From the NCBI RefSeq assembly GCF_008704795.1, contig NZ_CP023690.1, positions 7,388,501 through 7,452,500 on the forward strand: 64,000 bases of DNA. The letters run 5' to 3'. The stretch comes from Streptomyces spectabilis (lineage in GTDB: Bacteria > Actinomycetota > Actinomycetes > Streptomycetales > Streptomycetaceae). This document shows, piece by piece, positions 41,657-50,296 of this stretch (positions are counted from its first letter, which is position 1; each line of letters begins with the position of its first letter). A program made the translations under genes and the position numbers. The notes under the pieces were generated by a model. That model worked only from the letters and a program-made list of their open reading frames with translations, did not search any database and was not told the origin of the DNA.

Positions 41657-42514
41657 GGAGCCTCCCCTAGCCGCTACGGAAAGTCTTTCACCACCGGGGG
41701 CCCGACGCGCACCCGATGCGTTGGAGGGCTGCTCTTCCCGTAGGGCCTCGGCTCCCGTCGCACGTCGTGGACCTGCTCCTTGAGACCGGTGAGCTCCTCG
41801 TCGTGCTCGCCGCTACAGCCAGTCCCGCCGCTTGAAGATGAAGTACAGGCTCACGCACACCACACCCATCAGCCCGATCGCGAACGGATACCCGAAGGTC
41901 CAGCTCAGCTCCGGCATGGTGTCGAAGTTCATGCCGTAGATGGTGCCGACCAGGGTGGGGGCGAAGAGGATGGCGGCCCAGGAGGAGATCTTCTTGGAAT
42001 CCTCTACCTCACCCCGTTGACCAGGTCATTTGAGCTGCTGAGGTGGCCTGACCTGGGGGAATGCTTCTTTCAGACTCTTTCACGCTCGTTCAGCCTTGTG
42101 TTGCCGGTTCTCTCCAGACGCTCCCCATGCGGCTCAATTCTCCCCAGATGCTCCCCATGGAGCTTGCTCGATGGAGGCGGCTCAAGAGAGTTCGGGGCCC
42201 GATTGCTTTGTCACTTTCCGCATCTGCTGAGCGCCGATGTTCGTGTCCGGCCAGCTTCCCAGGGCGGAAGCGCCTCAACCTGGTCCGAACGACATGGGGT
42301 CGGCAGGTGTGATTGGTGACCGTTGTGCGGAGCCCTTGGCTGTACGTCGGTGGGCGCCTTGAAGTGGTGCTGGGGCACTGACCCCACTGTTGGCTTCTCT
42401 GCCCATTCGCCTCTCGGTTGTGCCGTTTCATGACGCTGGGCGGTGTCCGATGCCTGTGGTGTTCGGGGCCGCAGAGGGTGTGCAGGTGCGTGGTAGGCGT
42501 GTCGCTCGTGGTGC
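41657..42514. other. Gene-free region with corA remnant and hairpin
   Basis: 858 bp. It holds the corA 3' copy (41813-41996), a perfect inverted repeat CCAGGTCA/TGACCTGG (42021-42028, 42049-42056), and a TCTCCCCAGAT-type motif near 42132 that recurs near 47440. I see no intact gene. Confidence 0.6.
41813..41996 (-). pseudogene. corA 3' fragment (duplicate of 47527-47710)
   Basis: Copy of the last 60 codons and stop of the corA gene at 47527, about 99 percent identical by eye (two mismatches across the 187 bp repeat 41810-41996 versus 47524-47710, offset exactly 5714). It encodes both membrane helices and the GMN motif but nothing before them, and identity stops abruptly at 41996. It is a remnant, not a gene. 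Confidence 0.9.
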
Positions 42515-45400
42515 TTAATTCATTGCCCCTCCACTGGGCTCCCGCTGTCTGGGTGGGGCATTGCCACCCGAGGCCATGGCGAGGCAGTGAGCGGCTTCCT
42601 CCATGATGCACGCCGTACCGTCGGGGTCATCGGCGAGCAGCGCGACCGCCTGTTCGTAGCAGCCCAGGGCCTCTACGCAGCGGCCTTGAGCGCACAGGCA
42701 CCGGGCATTCCAGAGGGAGACCGTCCACAGGGGCACCGTGCCGCCGTCGGCTGCGGTTGCGGCTTTCTCGGCCAGCTCTAGCTGCTCCTCGGCCTGTGTG
42801 AAGTCCTCCTGCGCGATGAACAGGCGGGCGAGCGCGATGCGCAACTCGACGATGAGCAAGCCGATGTTCCCGCTCACGCTCAGCTGATCGCGCAGCAACC
42901 TCTGCAGCTCGTCCTCGGCGCCGCTGGACTCCGTCAGTTCCAACTGAAGGTCGAGCCGGGTTTGGATGAGGTCGGCGAGGCTCGCGGGGTCTACCGGAGA
43001 GTCGCTCCCGGCCGGCATGTAGAGACCGAGGAGACGGCTGATCAACGCGATGGCCGGGCGTTCACCTTCCCCGTGCAGAAGCAGACCGAGCAGGATCTGG
43101 GAAATGTGGTAATAGAGAGGGGAGAGCTGTGCGTCCGATTCGTCGAGTCGGGAAAGGAGCGCGCCGTACATGCTCTCTGCTTGTTCCGTATAACGCGTTT
43201 GCATGAGTGCGTGACCCACGTGGTGAAGCAGACTGATGTCCAGTTCGGACGGTTCCGTCTCGATGGCGGACATCAGCGCCTGCGCCTCCGCGGTCGCCCT
43301 CTCCTCCTTGCCCTGTTCCGCGAGCACCAGTACAAGGGCCGAGTGCGCCAGCAAACTGTTGTGCAAGGAGCCGTTCGAGCGCAGCCCGTCCAGAACCGCG
43401 CGCAGCTGTTCTTCCGCGGCAGGTAGCCGGCGGGTCGACTGCAAGGCACGTGCCCATCGGAACTGGAATTGCAGTGTCTCCAAGTCTTGTGGCCCCCGGT
43501 CGGCACGGCTCTCTTCGAAGAGCAGGCGTGCCTCGTCCACATCGCCGATGGCCTCGTAGTACTGGCCACGAATCGCGCCGACCACGGGACGGGTTTCCGG
43601 TAGAACGGCGGCTCGTTCCATCATCAACCTGAGTAGTTCATCGGCCTGATCCCGATGGTTGGAGGCCAGGCAGTAGCCGTAAGAGACCCATCCGGCTTCG
43701 ACGAACCAGGCCAGCGACTCCACGTCGTTCGCGGGAGCGGAGCGCAAGGCAGCCAGAACATGGGGGACCAGGACCTGCCGCCTTCGCCATTGATCAGGCG
43801 TATCCGTGCCCCCTCCCATCCATCGCGCCAGGCGGGCGCTGGCCTGCCACACTTCAGCGGTTTCATCTCCGTCGCGCACCTGTGCCGCGTTGGTCTCCAG
43901 TACCAGTGGGTGAGCTGTGAGACACAAGTTTGCCGCGTTCGCCGTGCCGCTTCCGCTTCCGCCGATCGAGACGTCCACGTCGACCAGGTTCAGCAAGCCC
44001 ACGTCGACGAGTGCGTCGACGGCTGCCTCGCCCTCTTCGAATCCTTCCGGGAACCCGCCCTCCAGAGTGACGAGACCGTAGGCGAGCAGCGCGGTGGGGA
44101 ACGGGGTGGTGGCGAAGCACGACAGGACCCGCATGAGCAATCTGGCTTCCGGCAGCCCTTGTCGGGTGAGCAAGTCGAGGCTGATCTCCCAGGTGTGGCT
44201 CACCAAACGGCGCAGCCGCTGCTCGTTCATGGGCGACCTGAGTGATTCACCCGCGTCGAGCAGCGGGGCGCCCAGCCGGTCGAGTTCCGCCTTGTACCCC
44301 GCGAAGTCCCCCACGGGCCGGATGTCCACGACGCCGCGCGCTAGGCCCAGGCTCCTTCGTGCCTTTGCCAGAAATGAGCCTGCCAAGTGCAGTCCCAGGG
44401 GCAGTCCACCCAGCCTCGTAGCGAGCGCACGAGCGTCCTCCGTCGGCCCGGCGTCTCCCGCCAGATCAGTGAGGACCTTCGCCCCGTCCTCGGCGGACAG
44501 CATGTCCACCGCTCGGCACACTGCTTCCGTTCCCCACAGCAGGGGGTTTCCGACGCGACTCGTCACCACGGTGAGGCCGGAGCGACTCGGTCGGATCCAC
44601 CCCGTGCCGTCCCCTGGCAAGCCGTGCTCCGAAGCAACGACCGATAGGTCGTCCACGGCGTCGACGACGAGCAGCCAACGCTCGCCCGCACGGTCCAGGC
44701 AACGCCAGACGAGATCCAGCGCGCTTGACTGCCCTGCCCAGGCGCGACTGAGGTCCTCTTCGGCCACGCCCAGTTCACGGGCCACCTGAGACATACCCGT
44801 CAGCAACCGCTCGTTCGTCGTCCCAGACACCCAGAACACTTGGTGTCCAAGGTCCCGGGCGTGCCGGGCAAGCCGCAGCGCCGCTGTTGTCTTTCCGCAT
44901 CCGCCGAGCCCGTGCAGGACCTGCACTTGCTCGCACCCCTCGGCCAGTGCCCTTCTCAGATCGGCCAACAGGCTGTCCCGGCCATGGAGACGGGTGGGCA
45001 GCTCTCCGTACGGAGGACGCACCGAGTAGGTGCCCGGATTCGGTCCGGAATCGGCCGGGTCGTCCCTCGCCGTCCGCCGGGGAATCCCCCCGGTCTGACG
45101 GCGTCGTTCCTGGTCCGCCGCCGTTCGTCTCGTCTGCCACGCGGCCAGGCCGCGCCGGGGTGTGCTGGACTGCTGCTGGGCCCTGGCTTCGAGCAGTTCC
45201 ACGAGGATGGCAAAGGGGCGGTCGTCCTCGGGAACACTCTTCCCACTGAACCACAGGCTGAGCTTGCCCTTGCCGAGACTGACCGGGGGACGTTGTCTGC
45301 TTCCCCACTGCGCGATCTGGGCGTACGTAGGGGAGCCGGCGTTCGTGCGCAGCTGCCTCAGCTCCGTCGCGAGCCGCTCGGCCGCGGACTGGTCGTCCAT
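42515..45400 (-). CDS. HTH / NB-ARC STAND ATPase with TPR-like C-terminus
   Basis: 961 aa. The N-terminus (1-70) resembles the helix-turn-helix-like lead (ELRQLRTNAG, YAQIAQW, LSLWFSGKSVP) common on Streptomyces STAND proteins. NB-ARC NTPase: P-loop GLGGCGKTT at 164-172, Walker B LLVVDAVDD near 243-251, and LGGLPLGLHLAG further on. The remaining 450 residues are helical repeats of TPR type (alternating Ala/Leu/Glu patterns). Such proteins are nucleotide-driven sensors or signalling switches; some defend against phage, others regulate transcription. It lies alone on the accessory segment bracketed by the corA repeats, next to decayed genes, so a mobile or defence role is possible but unproven. 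Confidence 0.85.
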   Translation of the reverse strand: MDDQSAAERLATELRQLRTNAGSPTYAQIAQWGSRQRPPVSLGKGKLSLWFSGKSVPEDDRPFAILVELLEARAQQQSSTPRRGLAAWQTRRTAADQERRRQTGGIPRRTARDDPADSGPNPGTYSVRPPYGELPTRLHGRDSLLADLRRALAEGCEQVQVLHGLGGCGKTTAALRLARHARDLGHQVFWVSGTTNERLLTGMSQVARELGVAEEDLSRAWAGQSSALDLVWRCLDRAGERWLLVVDAVDDLSVVASEHGLPGDGTGWIRPSRSGLTVVTSRVGNPLLWGTEAVCRAVDMLSAEDGAKVLTDLAGDAGPTEDARALATRLGGLPLGLHLAGSFLAKARRSLGLARGVVDIRPVGDFAGYKAELDRLGAPLLDAGESLRSPMNEQRLRRLVSHTWEISLDLLTRQGLPEARLLMRVLSCFATTPFPTALLAYGLVTLEGGFPEGFEEGEAAVDALVDVGLLNLVDVDVSIGGSGSGTANAANLCLTAHPLVLETNAAQVRDGDETAEVWQASARLARWMGGGTDTPDQWRRRQVLVPHVLAALRSAPANDVESLAWFVEAGWVSYGYCLASNHRDQADELLRLMMERAAVLPETRPVVGAIRGQYYEAIGDVDEARLLFEESRADRGPQDLETLQFQFRWARALQSTRRLPAAEEQLRAVLDGLRSNGSLHNSLLAHSALVLVLAEQGKEERATAEAQALMSAIETEPSELDISLLHHVGHALMQTRYTEQAESMYGALLSRLDESDAQLSPLYYHISQILLGLLLHGEGERPAIALISRLLGLYMPAGSDSPVDPASLADLIQTRLDLQLELTESSGAEDELQRLLRDQLSVSGNIGLLIVELRIALARLFIAQEDFTQAEEQLELAEKAATAADGGTVPLWTVSLWNARCLCAQGRCVEALGCYEQAVALLADDPDGTACIMEEAAHCLAMASGGNAPPRQREPSGGAMN

Positions 45401-45515
45401 CCGTCACCTGTTCAATCCGAACTTCCGTTGAACGCCTATTCCATCAGGTCTGGCTTGCGGCGATGCGGGGTTCAGCGGGAAACCGACCCGTTGAACCCCG
45501 CACAGATCCGGGCTA

Positions 45516-45698
45516 ATGGCCGACGACCGGCCGGAGAGGCAGGACCTGGAGAGAGGACGTGCGGTGAAGGAATTCGCAGCGAAGTGGCGGCACCGGGCTT
45601 GGCGGTTCGAAGCGCTGAAGACAGCGGGAGGATGGGTGGTCTCGGGTCTTGTCCGCGAACTCGTCAGCCGTGGTCTGTCCTCGTGGTGGGGGTCATGA
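45516..45698 (+). CDS. Small hypothetical protein (60 aa)
   Basis: Sixty codons from the ATG at 45516. Acidic start, then Lys/Arg/Trp-rich helices (EFAAKWRHRAWRFEALK, VVSGLVRELVSRGL). It is amphipathic and has no motif I know. The ribosome site is poor and it lies in a decayed stretch divergent from the NB-ARC gene, so it may be a remnant or not expressed. Confidence 0.3.
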   Translation: MADDRPERQDLERGRAVKEFAAKWRHRAWRFEALKTAGGWVVSGLVRELVSRGLSSWWGS

Positions 45699-45933
45699 GC
45701 CGAGTCCTTCACGATGCCCGACGGCGAGATCGCTAAGCGAGCGGGCGAGGGCGGCAGCCGGCTTCCCCGCTCGTCTGCCCGGCATGTCCAGCGACACTGG
45801 GCGACTCCGCGGTCTCAACTGGTCCTGAAATTGGCCAGGTTGATCGATGTGCCGGGCTTCTACCGTTGGGCCCACGACGTCACCAGGCCGCCCCGCCTCA
45901 GCTTTGCTCGCCCCGAGCAAGCAGCAGGATCGG

Positions 45934-46303
45934 TCAGCGGTTGCGGTCGGCGGCGTCGGCACGCTCGACGACGGCTCGCAATTCATCGATGGTGCCCGGT
46001 TCGGTGTCGGTTGGGATGCCGATGGCGGCGTCGTGGGTGGCGGCGGAGACGGTGCGCAAGGCGGCCCGCTCGTCGCGGTCCATGGACCGGCGGGGAGCCT
46101 GCTGGCCGAGGAGCACGGCGATGTCGGTGCTGAGGGCGGAGGCGATGGACAACAAGGGAGGGGAGGGAGGCGGTGCCGCCGCGTTCCAGCTTTCGGACGA
46201 CGCCGACCGACATAGCGGCGGATTCGGCCAGTTGTTCCTGCGTCATGCCGCTGCGGAGGGCCTTGAGCCGCTCAGCGGTGGTGTACTCCGACCATTGCAC
46301 GAC
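45934..46303 (-). pseudogene. XRE-family regulator, frameshifted and truncated
   Basis: Read leftward from about 46303: a helix-turn-helix (TTAERLKALRSGMTQEQLAE, SVGVVRKLERGGTASLPSL) that loses frame near 46155. There the plus strand reads GGGAGGGGAGGGAGG; removing one base restores the expected continuation LSIASALSTDIAVLLGQQ in the next frame, which runs to 45934 and stops. The usual family protein is much longer, so it is also cut short. Frameshift in a G-run plus 3' loss makes it a pseudogene, unless the run is a sequencing error. Confidence 0.75.
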
Positions 46304-46434
46304 AGCCACTTCCCATCCTGACCGGTTGGTCGTGAAACGCACCCGTGGCGCGTATTCGCCGACACTCTGCGGCTGGAGAGAAGTTGGTGCGAAGGCCGAA
46401 TCCAGCTCCTACGCGGCCAGGTCGGCGCGCACTC

Positions 46435-47070
46435 CTAGAGTGCCTGCAGTTCGGCGACCGTGTCCGCTTCGTGCGTCGCGAGCACGGTGGTGATGCCCAG
46501 GGCCTCGGCGGGCGGGAGGTTCACCGGATGGTCGTCGACGAACACACAGGCCGAGCCGGGCAGACCCAGACGCTCCAGCGTCAGCCGATAGATCGCCGGG
46601 TCCGGCTTCGCCATGCCGACCGCCTCCGAGATGACGTGTACGTCGAACAGGCTCCAGATGCCCACGTGTTCGTACGGGTTGAAGGGGTCCAGGCCGAAGC
46701 TGTTCGACAAGAGCGCGAGCCGGTAGCCCGCTTCCTTGGCGGCCCGTGCGAGAGCGGCCATCTGCCGTGCTGCGGGCACTCCGGTCCAGGCGCGCCCCAT
46801 CAGGTTCGACGGTTCGACATGCGCACCGAGCAAGCTGGCGGTGCCCTCGTTCCACTTGGCCTGGCCGATCTGCCCGACCTCCAACGCCGTGTACAGCCTT
46901 CGGCCTTCGGGGTTGTCATTGAGAGCGGAACGCCATGCCTCGGGGTGGAGCCCTTCCGCTTCGCACCACGCGCGGTGCACGGGGCGCGGGTCGGCGGTCA
47001 GTACCCCGGCGAAGTCCAGGATGAGTCCGCGTGGGGCGTTGCGATCGGTGGTGGCCGTGGCCTGCGGCAT
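46435..47070 (-). CDS. HAD-superfamily hydrolase
   Basis: 211 aa from the ATG at 47070, with GGAGAGGGAG upstream on the minus strand. HAD fold: motif I LDFAGVLT with nucleophile Asp19 but Ala21 at the usual second Asp, motif II LLSNSFG, Lys in AVGMAKPDPAIY, and motif IV FVDDHPVN. Similar to the haloacid-dehalogenase/phosphatase subgroup IA. Loss of the second Asp argues against a standard phosphatase and is seen in dehalogenase-like or unusual members. Substrate unknown. It lies between the XRE pseudogene and corA. Confidence 0.8.
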   Translation of the reverse strand: MPQATATTDRNAPRGLILDFAGVLTADPRPVHRAWCEAEGLHPEAWRSALNDNPEGRRLYTALEVGQIGQAKWNEGTASLLGAHVEPSNLMGRAWTGVPAARQMAALARAAKEAGYRLALLSNSFGLDPFNPYEHVGIWSLFDVHVISEAVGMAKPDPAIYRLTLERLGLPGSACVFVDDHPVNLPPAEALGITTVLATHEADTVAELQAL

Positions 47071-47526
47071 GCTGCGTACTCCCTCTCCGTTGGCCTCATG
47101 AGGGACGTTACCGCGTGCCTGGGGAGCAGGATGGTGTGAAGACCCTGGCCTCGCGCCTTCGCGGGGATGTGAGCAACACCGTTGTACTGGAGACTGCGAG
47201 AGCTGTCGTTTGCGCGGGAGGCTGGCTCCCACCGGGCGTCGTGGACGTGCTCCCTGAGGCCCGGCTCGCTCCTCGTGGTGCTTGATGCCGTGCGCCTTCG
47301 CGTACTCGTCCAGGTCGCGTGTGGCCGTTCAGTCAACACTCACCGTGACGGCGTACGCGGGGATCCGGCGGCAGTTGGTTGGCCGAAACTTGCGGAATGG
47401 CTGGCGATGCGGATGGTGCCCCGTTCCTCAGCGCGGCTCATTCTCCCCAGATTCTCCCCAGGGGGGCAGCAGGACCCGCCGGGTCCTTCGCCCACGCGAA
47501 GTCGATGAAGGATCGTCGGCGCCCCG
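47071..47526. other. Intergenic region left of corA
   Basis: 456 bp. No gene I trust. It contains a TCTCCCCAGAT-type motif near 47440 that also occurs near 42132. A weakly matching stretch at 47238-47283 resembles 41765-41808, which lies directly beside the corA remnant. Confidence 0.5.
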
Positions 47527-47710
47527 CTACAGCCAATCCCGCCGCTTGAAGATGAAGTACAGGCTCACGCACACCACACCCATCAGCCCGATCGCGAACG
47601 GGTACCCGAAGGTCCAGCTCAGCTCCGGCATGGTGTCGAAGTTCATGCCGTAGATGGTGCCGACCAGGGTGGGGGCGAAGAGGATGGCGGCCCAGGAGGA
47701 GATCTTCTTG
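47524..47710. repeat. 187 bp direct repeat (partner at 41810-41996)
   Basis: Right copy, lying within the 3' end of intact corA. The two copies bracket 5.5 kb that contains the NB-ARC gene, the XRE remnant and the HAD gene. Confidence 0.9.
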
Positions 47711-48702
47711 ATCTCCTCGTTCTGTTCGAAGCCTGCCTCGGCCAAGGCCCGCATCTCTGCGTTCTGTTGTTGGGTGACCAGGGTCGCGTTGACCGTGAGG
47801 ATGTCTGCCAGGGCCTGGCGGAAGCCGTCGACTCGTTCGCTGGTGTGGGTGACGTGGTCGGCTACGTCGCGGAGGTAGCGCTGGAGTTCCTCGTCGGTGC
47901 CGTACTTCGCGAAACCTGCCATGAGGGCGTGCAGCATGCCGACCAGGGGGCGGGTCGCGCGTTGGAACTCGACCATTTCGCGGGCGAGTTCGTAGATGCG
48001 GCGGGAGACCTCGGGGGCGCCGCTGAACACCTCGGTCTCGATTTCGTCGATGTCGTTCTGGACGCCCGACACGACCGGTGCGTAGCCGTCCACCACCGCG
48101 TCCAGGATGGCGTACAGGACGGCCTCCGGGCCCAGGCGCAGGAGTTCGGGGTCGTCCTCCATGCGGTGGCGCACCGCCGACAGGTCGGGGGCCGCGCCGT
48201 GCCGGACGGTGATCACGAAGTCGGGGCCGACGAAGACGTGCAGCTCGCCGAAGTCGACCTCCTCGGGCGCGTCGAGGTAGCGGGCGGCGCGCAGGACGAC
48301 GAAGAGCGTGTCGCCGTACCGTTCCAGCTTGGGGCGCTGATGGGCCTCCATCGCGTCCTCGACGGCCAGTTCGTGCAGGTCGAACTCGGCGGCCAGGGAG
48401 AGGAGTTCCGCCTCCGTGGGGCGGGCGAGGCCGATCCACGCCATGCCGTCGGGGCGGGCGCGCAGCTCGCGGTACGTCTCGGCGAGCGTCGTGGGGGAGG
48501 ACACGCGGATGCCGTCCCGGTAGAGGGCCGCCTGCACCACACTCGGCGCCTGCGGCGCGGTGCGCTCGGGGCGGCGGCGGGGTGGTTCGGCGGCCGGCGG
48601 GGTCTTGGGCCCCTCGGGCGTGCGGCGCTCCGCCGCGCGCCGCCAGGAGTGCTTGCGCGCCGACTGTGGGCGGGGGCTGTGTGCTCGTCGCTCCGGGGTC
48701 AC
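47527..48702 (-). CDS. corA: CorA-type magnesium/cobalt transporter
   Basis: 391 aa from the GTG at 48702. A mostly soluble N-terminal funnel domain is followed by two C-terminal membrane helices (ISSWAAILFAPTLVGTIY and FAIGLMGVVCVSLYFIF) with the signature YGMN between them. Expected role: pentameric channel for Mg2+ in the plasma membrane. The frame stays open upstream through a run of Asp/Arg/Thr-rich repeats to 49068, so a longer protein is formally possible; I chose the GTG because conserved sequence begins after it. Its last 61 codons are duplicated at 41813. Confidence 0.9.
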   Translation of the reverse strand: MTPERRAHSPRPQSARKHSWRRAAERRTPEGPKTPPAAEPPRRRPERTAPQAPSVVQAALYRDGIRVSSPTTLAETYRELRARPDGMAWIGLARPTEAELLSLAAEFDLHELAVEDAMEAHQRPKLERYGDTLFVVLRAARYLDAPEEVDFGELHVFVGPDFVITVRHGAAPDLSAVRHRMEDDPELLRLGPEAVLYAILDAVVDGYAPVVSGVQNDIDEIETEVFSGAPEVSRRIYELAREMVEFQRATRPLVGMLHALMAGFAKYGTDEELQRYLRDVADHVTHTSERVDGFRQALADILTVNATLVTQQQNAEMRALAEAGFEQNEEIKKISSWAAILFAPTLVGTIYGMNFDTMPELSWTFGYPFAIGLMGVVCVSLYFIFKRRDWL

Positions 48703-48725
48703 CGGGGGCCCTTCCTGTCGCCGTC

Positions 48726-48830
48726 GGTCCGGTCGGTTCGTTCGGTCCGGTCGGTTCGTTCGGTCCGGTCGGTCCGTGCGGTCCGTGCGGTCCGTGCGGT
48801 CCGTTGCGGTCCGTGCGGACCGTTCGGTCG
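48726..48830. repeat. Tandem repeat of 18 bp and 9 bp units upstream of corA
   Basis: An 18 bp unit (GGTCCGGTCGGTTCGTTC) occurs twice exactly and a third time degenerately, then GGTCCGTGC-type 9 bp units follow. All are multiples of three, so the corA frame stays open through them. Confidence 0.8.
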
Positions 48831-48994
48831 CCGGTCCGTCTGCCTGCTCGCTCGCCGGTCGGTCTGTTCGGTCGCCGGGCCGGTTGTCTGTCGTTTGCTG
48901 GTTGGTTCCGTCGCTTGTCGGGTCGGTCGTCTCGTTGGCGGTCGGTCCCGTCGTTTGTCGGGGTGGCGGGCTTTCGGTTGCCGGGGCCGACTGC

Positions 48995-49022
48995 CTGCTC
49001 AGGGCCTGACGGCCCTGAGCAG
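48995..49022. promoter_or_regulatory. Perfect hairpin in the divergent region
   Basis: CTGCTCAGGGCC and GGCCCTGAGCAG with a 4 nt loop. It lies upstream of both neighbouring genes, so it is better read as an operator or structural element than as a terminator. Confidence 0.4.
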
Positions 49023-49121
49023 GATATATGCGGCAGATGACGCGGGCGTGACCCCGGTGTGCCGCCACCCCGGGCGGGCTTGCGGACGGTAGCTGTCCGC
49101 AAGGCGCGTTAGCGTGCGGGC

Positions 49122-50252
49122 ATGACGAAGAACCCGTCGGTCCCGGTGCTGAGCCGCCGCGCGCTGAACCGTGCCACCCTCGACCGGCAGCTCCTGCTGC
49201 GCCGGGCGCGGATGTCCGCCGCGGACGCCCTCACCCACCTCGTGGGCCTCCAGGCGCAGAACGTGAAGCCGCCGTACTACGCGCTCGCCGCCCGCCTCGA
49301 CGGCTTCGCCCCCGAGGAGCTCTCGGACCTGATGGGCGCCCGCGCGGCCGTGCGGGCCGTCACCATGCGCTCCACCGTGCACACCCTCACCGCCGACGAC
49401 CTGCTCACGCTGCGCCCGCTGACCCAGGCCGCCGTCGACCGCGAGCTGCGGGCGTTCCGCAAGGGCCTGGGCGGCGTGGACCTGGACCGGCTCGCCGCCG
49501 TCGCCCGCGCGTACGTCGAGGAGGAGCCCCGCACCCCCGCCCAGCTCCGCGACGAGCTGGCGGGCCACTGGCCGGACGCCGACCCGGCCTCGCTCGGCAT
49601 CGCCGCCCGCGCCCGCCTCCCGCTGGTCCAGGTCACCCCGCGCGGCCTGTGGCGGCGCAGCGGCCGGGTCGCGCTCACCACGGCCGAGCACTGGCTGGGG
49701 CGCCCGCTCGTGGACCGGCCCGAGCCCGACGCCGTCGTGGAGCGCTACCTCGCCGCCTTCGGGCCCGCCTCCGTGCGGGACATGCAGGCCTGGGCCGGTC
49801 TGACGGGGCTCCGGGACGCCTTCGAGCGGCTGCGGCCCCGGCTGCGTACGTTCCGCGACGAGGACGGCGTCGAGCTCTTCGACCTGCCGGACGCGCCCCG
49901 GCCCGACCCGGAGACACCGGCGCCCCCGCGCTTCCTGCCCGAGTTCGACAACCTCCTGCTGTCCCACGCCGACCGCACCCGCGTCGTCCCGGCCGCGTAC
50001 AAGGCCCGCAACTGGAAGTCCAACCAGTCCTTCTGCACCTTTCTGGTGGACGGCCTCCTCGCGGGGGTGTGGCGCCTCGACGAGACAGGCGGCGGGGGCG
50101 GCGGAGCGGCCACGGTCGTCGTCGAGGCGTTCGGGACCCTGACCAAGGCGCAGCGCGCGGACGTCGAGGACGAGGCTGTCCGCACGGCGCGCGTGCTGGC
50201 CGCGGGCGCGTCCTCGTACGACGTGCGGTTCGGGGCCGTCATCGACGGCTGA
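49122..50252 (+). CDS. Winged-helix protein of the AlkZ/YcaQ (HTH_42) family
   Basis: 376 aa. The N-terminus shows LTHLVGLQAQNVKPPYYAL, with Gln44-Ala45-Gln46 matching the QxQ active-site motif of AlkZ-type DNA glycosylases. RSTVHTLTADD and the C-terminal LPEFDNLLLSHADR are also typical. AlkZ unhooks interstrand crosslinks of azinomycin; homologues without a nearby toxin gene are common in Streptomyces and probably repair alkylated bases. There is no link to the NRPS cluster here. The start at 49122 is the first in-frame ATG. LysR follows 44 nt downstream on the same strand. Confidence 0.8.
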   Translation: MTKNPSVPVLSRRALNRATLDRQLLLRRARMSAADALTHLVGLQAQNVKPPYYALAARLDGFAPEELSDLMGARAAVRAVTMRSTVHTLTADDLLTLRPLTQAAVDRELRAFRKGLGGVDLDRLAAVARAYVEEEPRTPAQLRDELAGHWPDADPASLGIAARARLPLVQVTPRGLWRRSGRVALTTAEHWLGRPLVDRPEPDAVVERYLAAFGPASVRDMQAWAGLTGLRDAFERLRPRLRTFRDEDGVELFDLPDAPRPDPETPAPPRFLPEFDNLLLSHADRTRVVPAAYKARNWKSNQSFCTFLVDGLLAGVWRLDETGGGGGGAATVVVEAFGTLTKAQRADVEDEAVRTARVLAAGASSYDVRFGAVIDG

Positions 50253-50296
50253 TCCCGCGCTCCGGGCGGGCGCACCCGCTGCGTAGGGTTTCCGGC

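Larger units (their letters stand above)
48703..49121. other. Divergent region between corA and the winged-helix gene
   Basis: 419 bp holding an 18/9 bp tandem repeat (about 48726-48830) and a perfect hairpin (48995-49022). No further gene seen. Confidence 0.6.

Noticed and set aside
45714..46215. Overlapping plus-strand frames over the XRE remnant
   Set aside because: The minus strand shows a recognisable helix-turn-helix; the plus frames have no content.
41810..47710. The corA repeats as attL/attR of an integrative element
   Set aside because: No integrase or excisionase is visible between them, and 187 bp with mismatches is long for a site-specific att core. Homologous or illegitimate recombination is as likely.
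48726..48830. CRISPR array
   Set aside because: Contiguous tandem units without spacers and no cas genes.
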